A DNA stretch of 64,000 nt, taken from assembly GCF_003386285.1 (NCBI RefSeq), contig NZ_QPNC01000019.1:248001-312000 (forward strand), read 5' to 3'. The position numbers were made by a program, and so were the translations under genes. Positions 60,153 through 64,000 of this stretch are shown piece after piece. The notes under the pieces were generated by a model. It worked only from the letters and a program-made list of their open reading frames with translations. It did no database searches and had not been told where the DNA came from. The number at the start of each line of letters is the position of its first letter. Within the stretch, counting starts at the first letter, position 1. The DNA comes from Nocardiopsis sp. FIRDI 009. GTDB lineage: Bacteria; Actinomycetota; Actinomycetes; Streptosporangiales; Streptosporangiaceae.

Positions 60153-62656
60153 CTGGTGGCCTCCTGCGGTCGGGGGGTGGGCATTCCGAGGTTGAGGGGG
60201 GTGCCGGGGACGGGTTGGTCGCGGGTGGTGGTGAAGCTGATGGTCGGGTCGGGGGTGTCGGGGGCGTTGGCGAAGGACACGAACCGGGCGAGCTTGTCGG
60301 GGTCGGCCAGGACGTCGGCCCACTCGTCGGAGTAGGTGGCCACGTGGCGTTGCATGGCCTCCTCCAGTTCGGCGGCGATGCCCAGGGAGTCGTGGACGAC
60401 GACGTCGCGCAGGTGGTCCAGGCCGCCGTCCATGGCCTCAATCCAGGCGGCGGTGCGCTGGAGGCGGTCGGCGGTGCGGATGTAGAACATCAGGAACCGG
60501 TCGATGTAGCGGATGAGGGTGTCCTCATCCAGGTCGGATGCGAGCAGTTCGGCGTGGCGGGGGGTGAAGCCGCCGTTGCCGCCCACGTACAGGTTCCAGC
60601 CGTTGTCGGTGGCGATGACGCCGAAGTCCTTGCCGCGGGCTTCTGCGCACTCGCGGGCGCATCCGGAGACGGCGGACTTGAGTTTGTGGGGTGAGCGCAG
60701 GCCCCGGTAGCGCTCCTCCAGGCGGATGGCCAGGCCGACCGAGTCCTGGACGCCGTAGCGGCACCAGGTGGTGCCCACGCAGGACTTGACGGTGCGCAGG
60801 GCCTTGCCGTAGGCGTGCCCGGACTCGAATCCGGCCTGGACCAGGCGGGACCAGATGGCGGGCAGCTGTTCGAGGCGGGCGCCGAACAGGTCGATGCGTT
60901 GGCCGCCGGTGATCTTGGTGTAGAGGTTGAAGTCGCGGGCGACCTCGCCGATCACGATGAGCTTGTCGGGGGTGATCTCACCGCCGGGGATGCGGGGGAC
61001 GACCGAGTAGGTGCCGTTGCGCTGCATGTTGGCCAGGTACCGGTCGTTGGTGTCCTGGAGGGTGGCCTGTTCGCCCTGGAGGATGTGGCCGCCTCCCAGG
61101 GAGGCGAGGATGGAGGCGACGGCGGGCTTGCAGATGTCGCAGCCGCGTCCGGTGCCGTGCCGTTCGATGAGGGCGGAGAACGTGGTGATGCCGGTGGCCT
61201 GGACGATCTCGACCAGTTCGGCGCGCGACTGGGTGAAGTGTTCGCACAGGGCGTTGGACTGTTCGATCCCGGCCTGGTCCAGGAGCTGCTTGAGCATGGG
61301 CACGCACGAGCCGCAGCTGGTTCCGGCGCGGGTGCAGGACTTCAGGGCGGGCACGTCGGTGGAGCCGGCGTCGATGGCCTCGCAGATGGTGCCCTTGGTG
61401 ACGGCGTTGCAGGAGCAGATCTGGGCGTCGGCGGGCAGGGCGTCGGCGCCCACGGAGGCGCCGCCGTCGGGGGTGATCAGGGCGAGTGGGTCGCCGGGCA
61501 GCGGGGAGCCGACCAGGGGGCGCAGGGTGGCGTAGGCGGAGGCGTCGCCGACCAGGACGCCGCCGAGCAGGGTGGTGGCGTCGTCGGAGACCACGAGCTT
61601 GGCGTAGCGGCCGCTGGCGGCGTCGTTGACGACGACGTCGAGGGCGCCGGGGGCGCGGCCGTGGGCGTCGCCGAAGCTGGCCACGTCCACGCCCAGGAGC
61701 TTGAGTTTGGTGGAGGTGTCGGCGCCGGTGAAGGTGGCGTCGCCGCCCACGAGCCGGTCGGCGACGACCTCGGCCATGGCGTTGCCGGGGGCGATGAGTC
61801 CGTAGACGGTGCCTCGGTGGTTGGCGGCCTCGCCGATGGCCATGATGTGGGGGTCGCTGGTGGTGCAGGTGTCGTCGATGGCGATGCCGCCGCGTTCGCC
61901 CAGGTCCAGGCCGCAGGCGCGGGCCAGGTCGTCGCGGGGGCGGATGCCGACGGAGAAGACGACCAGGTCGGTGTCCAGGTGGCCGCCGCCGTCCAGGGTC
62001 AGGCGGGCGGCGCGGCCGTCGTCTCCGGGTTCGATGCCGGTGGTGGCGGTGCCGGTGTGCACCTGTACGCCCAGGTCGGTGACGAGGTTCTTGAGCAGGG
62101 CTCCGGCGCCCTCGTCGATCTGGGCGGGCATCAGGTGGGGGGCGAGTTCGATCACGTGGGCTTGGAGGCCGAGCAGGCGCAGGGCGTTGGCGGCCTCCAG
62201 GCCGAGCAGGCCGCCGCCGATGACGACGCCGGTGCGGGCGTTCTTGGCGGAGCCGGTGATGGCGTCCAGGTCCTCGATGGTGCGGTAGACGTGGCAGCCG
62301 GGCAGGTCGTGGCCGGGGATGGGGGGGACGAAGGGGGTGGATCCGGTGGCCAGGACGAGGCGGTCGTAGGGCAGGGTGCGGCCTGAGGCGGTGGTGACGG
62401 TGCGGGCGGCGCGGTCGATGCCGGTGGCGCGTTCGCCCACGTGGACGTCGGTGGCCGGGCCGGTGGGGTCGCCCAGGGAGAGGTCTTCGGCGGTGGCGCC
62501 GTCGAAGTAGGAGGACAGGGCGACACGGTCGTAGGCGGTGCGGGGTTCCTCTCCGATGACGGTGGTGTGCCAGCGGTGGTCACCGTCGCGGTCGCGCAGG
62601 GCCTCGATGAGTCTGTGGCCGACCATGCCGTTGCCGATGACGACGAGTTCTTCCAT
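60149..62656 (-). CDS. nirB: NAD(P)H-dependent nitrite reductase large subunit NirB
   Basis: This is an 835-residue flavo-siroheme enzyme that reduces nitrite to ammonium with six electrons. The FAD-binding site is VVIGNGMVGHRLIEALRD and the NAD(P) site is VVIGGGLLGLEAANAL. A BFD-like [2Fe-2S] domain has CSCNAVTKGTIC and CTRAGTSCGSC near residues 410-455. The siroheme/[4Fe-4S] Cys residues are in CVGTTWC and GCARECAEA. GGAGGAG precedes the ATG at 62656. It leads a four-gene operon with nirD, the HemD-winged-helix fusion and a chelatase, so reductase and siroheme supply are co-expressed. A GlnR-like site lies upstream. Confidence 0.96.
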   Translation of the reverse strand: MEELVVIGNGMVGHRLIEALRDRDGDHRWHTTVIGEEPRTAYDRVALSSYFDGATAEDLSLGDPTGPATDVHVGERATGIDRAARTVTTASGRTLPYDRLVLATGSTPFVPPIPGHDLPGCHVYRTIEDLDAITGSAKNARTGVVIGGGLLGLEAANALRLLGLQAHVIELAPHLMPAQIDEGAGALLKNLVTDLGVQVHTGTATTGIEPGDDGRAARLTLDGGGHLDTDLVVFSVGIRPRDDLARACGLDLGERGGIAIDDTCTTSDPHIMAIGEAANHRGTVYGLIAPGNAMAEVVADRLVGGDATFTGADTSTKLKLLGVDVASFGDAHGRAPGALDVVVNDAASGRYAKLVVSDDATTLLGGVLVGDASAYATLRPLVGSPLPGDPLALITPDGGASVGADALPADAQICSCNAVTKGTICEAIDAGSTDVPALKSCTRAGTSCGSCVPMLKQLLDQAGIEQSNALCEHFTQSRAELVEIVQATGITTFSALIERHGTGRGCDICKPAVASILASLGGGHILQGEQATLQDTNDRYLANMQRNGTYSVVPRIPGGEITPDKLIVIGEVARDFNLYTKITGGQRIDLFGARLEQLPAIWSRLVQAGFESGHAYGKALRTVKSCVGTTWCRYGVQDSVGLAIRLEERYRGLRSPHKLKSAVSGCARECAEARGKDFGVIATDNGWNLYVGGNGGFTPRHAELLASDLDEDTLIRYIDRFLMFYIRTADRLQRTAAWIEAMDGGLDHLRDVVVHDSLGIAAELEEAMQRHVATYSDEWADVLADPDKLARFVSFANAPDTPDPTISFTTTRDQPVPGTPLNLGMPTPRPQEATR

Positions 62657-62735
62657 GGGTGTTCGGCTCCTCCAGGCTGCGGGGCGGTCGTGTTTTCAGG
62701 CAACCCGGAGGGTGTTTCCCGAGCGTCAGGTGGTT

Positions 62736-62751
62736 GTGACGCCGATGTTTC
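62736..62751. promoter_or_regulatory. Possible GlnR-type half-site pair upstream of nirB
   Basis: Read towards nirB the sequence is GAAAC-ATCGGC-GTCAC, the GAAAC and GTnAC half sites with the 6-base spacing used by GlnR, about 80 bp upstream of the ATG. GlnR controls nirB in other actinomycetes. Only one pair is found, so confidence is modest. Confidence 0.35.
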
Positions 62752-62839
62752 GATGTGCTGTCATCGCAGGTGAGAAATGCGTGATCGGTCACGTTCGGAC
62801 GGTGTCGCGCCGTGGGAGGGGCGGGTTCACCCCGGCGGA

Positions 62840-62858
62840 GGGGCCGCCCGGCGGCCCC
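62840..62858. terminator. GC-rich hairpin after the OmpA-domain gene
   Basis: GGGGCCGCC and GGCGGCCCC are perfect arms around a single base, about 30 bp past the stop of the OmpA-domain gene. The true loop would include several stem bases. Confidence 0.45.
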
Positions 62859-62889
62859 GCTCCCCTGCCGGGGGCGGGGCCCGCGGGCG

Positions 62890-64000
62890 TCAGCGGATGG
62901 GCACCTCGACCTGACCGAACGCTCCGGCGTGCAGGGTCATCTCGGTGACGTCCAGCGCCGGTGCGGGGAAGACCGCCAGGGCCAGGTACTGCTCTCCGGT
63001 GGCCAGCTCGTTGATCCGGTCGGCGAAGTCCTCGTAGGTGTCGTCGCCGGTGCGGATGCGGATGACGTACCGGACCAGGCCGGTGTCGGGGTTGTGGAGG
63101 CGGAAGCCGCCCAGGGTGCCCTCGGCGTGCTGGGCGGGGCTGCCGGGGATGACCGACGCGTCGGTGTCCAGGTCCGCCTGCAGGGGGGAGAGCGTGGAGT
63201 TTTGGAAGCCCACCATCTGGAACAGGTAGGCGCCGTCGCGCACCATCGGGTAGACGTGCAGGTCCACGTCGTTGTGGATGAGGGTGGTAACGGGTTGCGG
63301 GTCGTCGAAGAAGTGGGCGGGGTCGGCGACGTGGCGGCGGGCCGAGGCCAGGCCGTTCTGGGTGTCGGCGTCGGGGGGCACCTGGTAGGTGAACTCCACG
63401 CGGCGGTTGCGCGCGCGGGCCTGCTCGTCGTCGGGTCCGCCCTCGGCGGCCAGCGGTTCGGTGCTGCCGCGTCCCTGGGTGGTGAAGGTGAACTCCGTGC
63501 CCAGTTCCTCCTCCAGCAGGGCGCGCGCGGCCCGGGCGCGCTCGTGGGACAGGGTCTGGTTGTAGGCGGCCGAGCCGCGGCCGTCGGTGTGGCCGACGAC
63601 GGTGATCTCCTCGACGTGGGGGCCGACGTTGGCGCGCAGGGTCTGGGCGCAGGCGCGGATGGTTCGTGCGGCCTCGGCGGTGGGTTCGGAGGAGTCGAAG
63701 GCGAACATCTCGTCGGTGTGCAGGGCGATGGTCTCCTGGTCGCCGGAGCGGGTGGTGGAGGCGGTGGGGCCGTCCACGAAGCTCTCCATGGTGTGGCGGT
63801 CGCCGGAGGTGTCCAGGCCCGGGGGCGGCGGGTTGTCGGGGTACCAGATCCGGTCGGGGAGTTCGGGTTCCTGGGCGAAGGTCTGGGGGTCGATGTAGTC
63901 GTGGGCGTTGGGTTCGGGGGCGGGGGTGAACTCGTCGACGTGGGTGAGGGGGATGCCGGGGATGAGGCCGATCCCGGCGCCGGTCAGGGTGAGGTACTCC
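62890..64000 (-). CDS. OmpA/MotB-domain protein, 3' part
   Basis: The frame is open to the end of the window, so the N-terminus lies outside. At least 369 residues are present. An OmpA-like peptidoglycan-binding domain is clear from MFAFDSSEPTAEAARTI, then VVGHTDGRGSAAYNQTLSHE and ARNRRVEFTYQ. The Asp-Arg pair that contacts diaminopimelate is represented by TDGRGS and the RNRRVE segment. After it comes a ~140-residue beta-rich region (YPMVRDGAYLFQMVGFQNST) that I do not recognise. A Pro-rich segment precedes the domain. It is probably an envelope or secreted protein of unknown role. Confidence 0.82.
   Translation of the reverse strand, partial: EYLTLTGAGIGLIPGIPLTHVDEFTPAPEPNAHDYIDPQTFAQEPELPDRIWYPDNPPPPGLDTSGDRHTMESFVDGPTASTTRSGDQETIALHTDEMFAFDSSEPTAEAARTIRACAQTLRANVGPHVEEITVVGHTDGRGSAAYNQTLSHERARAARALLEEELGTEFTFTTQGRGSTEPLAAEGGPDDEQARARNRRVEFTYQVPPDADTQNGLASARRHVADPAHFFDDPQPVTTLIHNDVDLHVYPMVRDGAYLFQMVGFQNSTLSPLQADLDTDASVIPGSPAQHAEGTLGGFRLHNPDTGLVRYVIRIRTGDDTYEDFADRINELATGEQYLALAVFPAPALDVTEMTLHAGAFGQVEVPIR

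Overview
The window is high-GC DNA from an actinomycete. GTG starts are frequent, codon third positions are almost always G or C, and the gene families are typical of filamentous Actinobacteria: a cvnABCD conservon, a PASTA-less Ser/Thr kinase, PucR and LysR regulators, a phosphoketolase-acetate kinase pair, and nirBD with a HemD-winged-helix fusion. A Nocardiopsis-like (Streptosporangiales) source fits best, but that is inference from gene content, not a measured placement. No rRNA or tRNA gene and no CRISPR array was seen.

Layout. 0-7.4 kb is a loose set of regulators and hydrolases: two PucR-type regulators, a pentapeptide-repeat protein, an HSL-type esterase, an APH(6)-like kinase, a divergent LysR/serine-hydrolase pair and a Tat-exported metallo-hydrolase. 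7.5-12.2 kb is a complete four-component Rieske aromatic-ring dioxygenase system (oxygenase alpha and beta, ferredoxin, reductase) with its own TetR regulator and three tandem palindromes in the divergent promoter. 12.2-16.6 kb holds a GH10 xylanase, a P450 and a membrane-anchored kinase. 16.7-28.4 kb is mostly transport and redox functions: an iron-box-controlled sucrase/ferredoxin-like protein, a ClC channel, LysR plus MFS, a VOC dioxygenase, an anti-sigma-like ATPase, a recombinase remnant, a TauE exporter and an APC permease. 28.7-32.3 kb is the conservon.

32.8-34.4 kb is a scar: an intact pterin dehydratase gene, a 5'-truncated gene for a beta-pore-forming-like protein, and a frameshifted IS5-type transposase. 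34.4-37.1 kb is a divergent pair: an AMP-ligase with a degenerate P-loop and a GNAT-like acyltransferase, with a perfect palindrome between them. A 1.1 kb region without a credible gene follows, then a phosphoketolase-acetate kinase operon, a XerC-like recombinase, exonuclease III and an alpha/beta hydrolase. 44.6-52.4 kb carries a methyltransferase, an amino-acid permease, an ankyrin protein, small membrane proteins and a Cre-like integrase. 52.6-56.2 kb is a 1,211-residue nuclease-RNaseH-helicase protein. 56.5-62.7 kb holds an RlpA-like secreted protein and the four-gene nitrite-reduction operon nirB-nirD-hemD/wHTH-cbiX, joined by ATGA overlaps. The window ends inside an OmpA-domain protein.

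The most unusual non-genic signal is a dispersed intergenic motif of about 22 bp, close to ATCTACGNCGTAAAGGTG. It is present in four good copies and one diverged copy, all in the same orientation, with a near-palindromic core that appears to co-vary.
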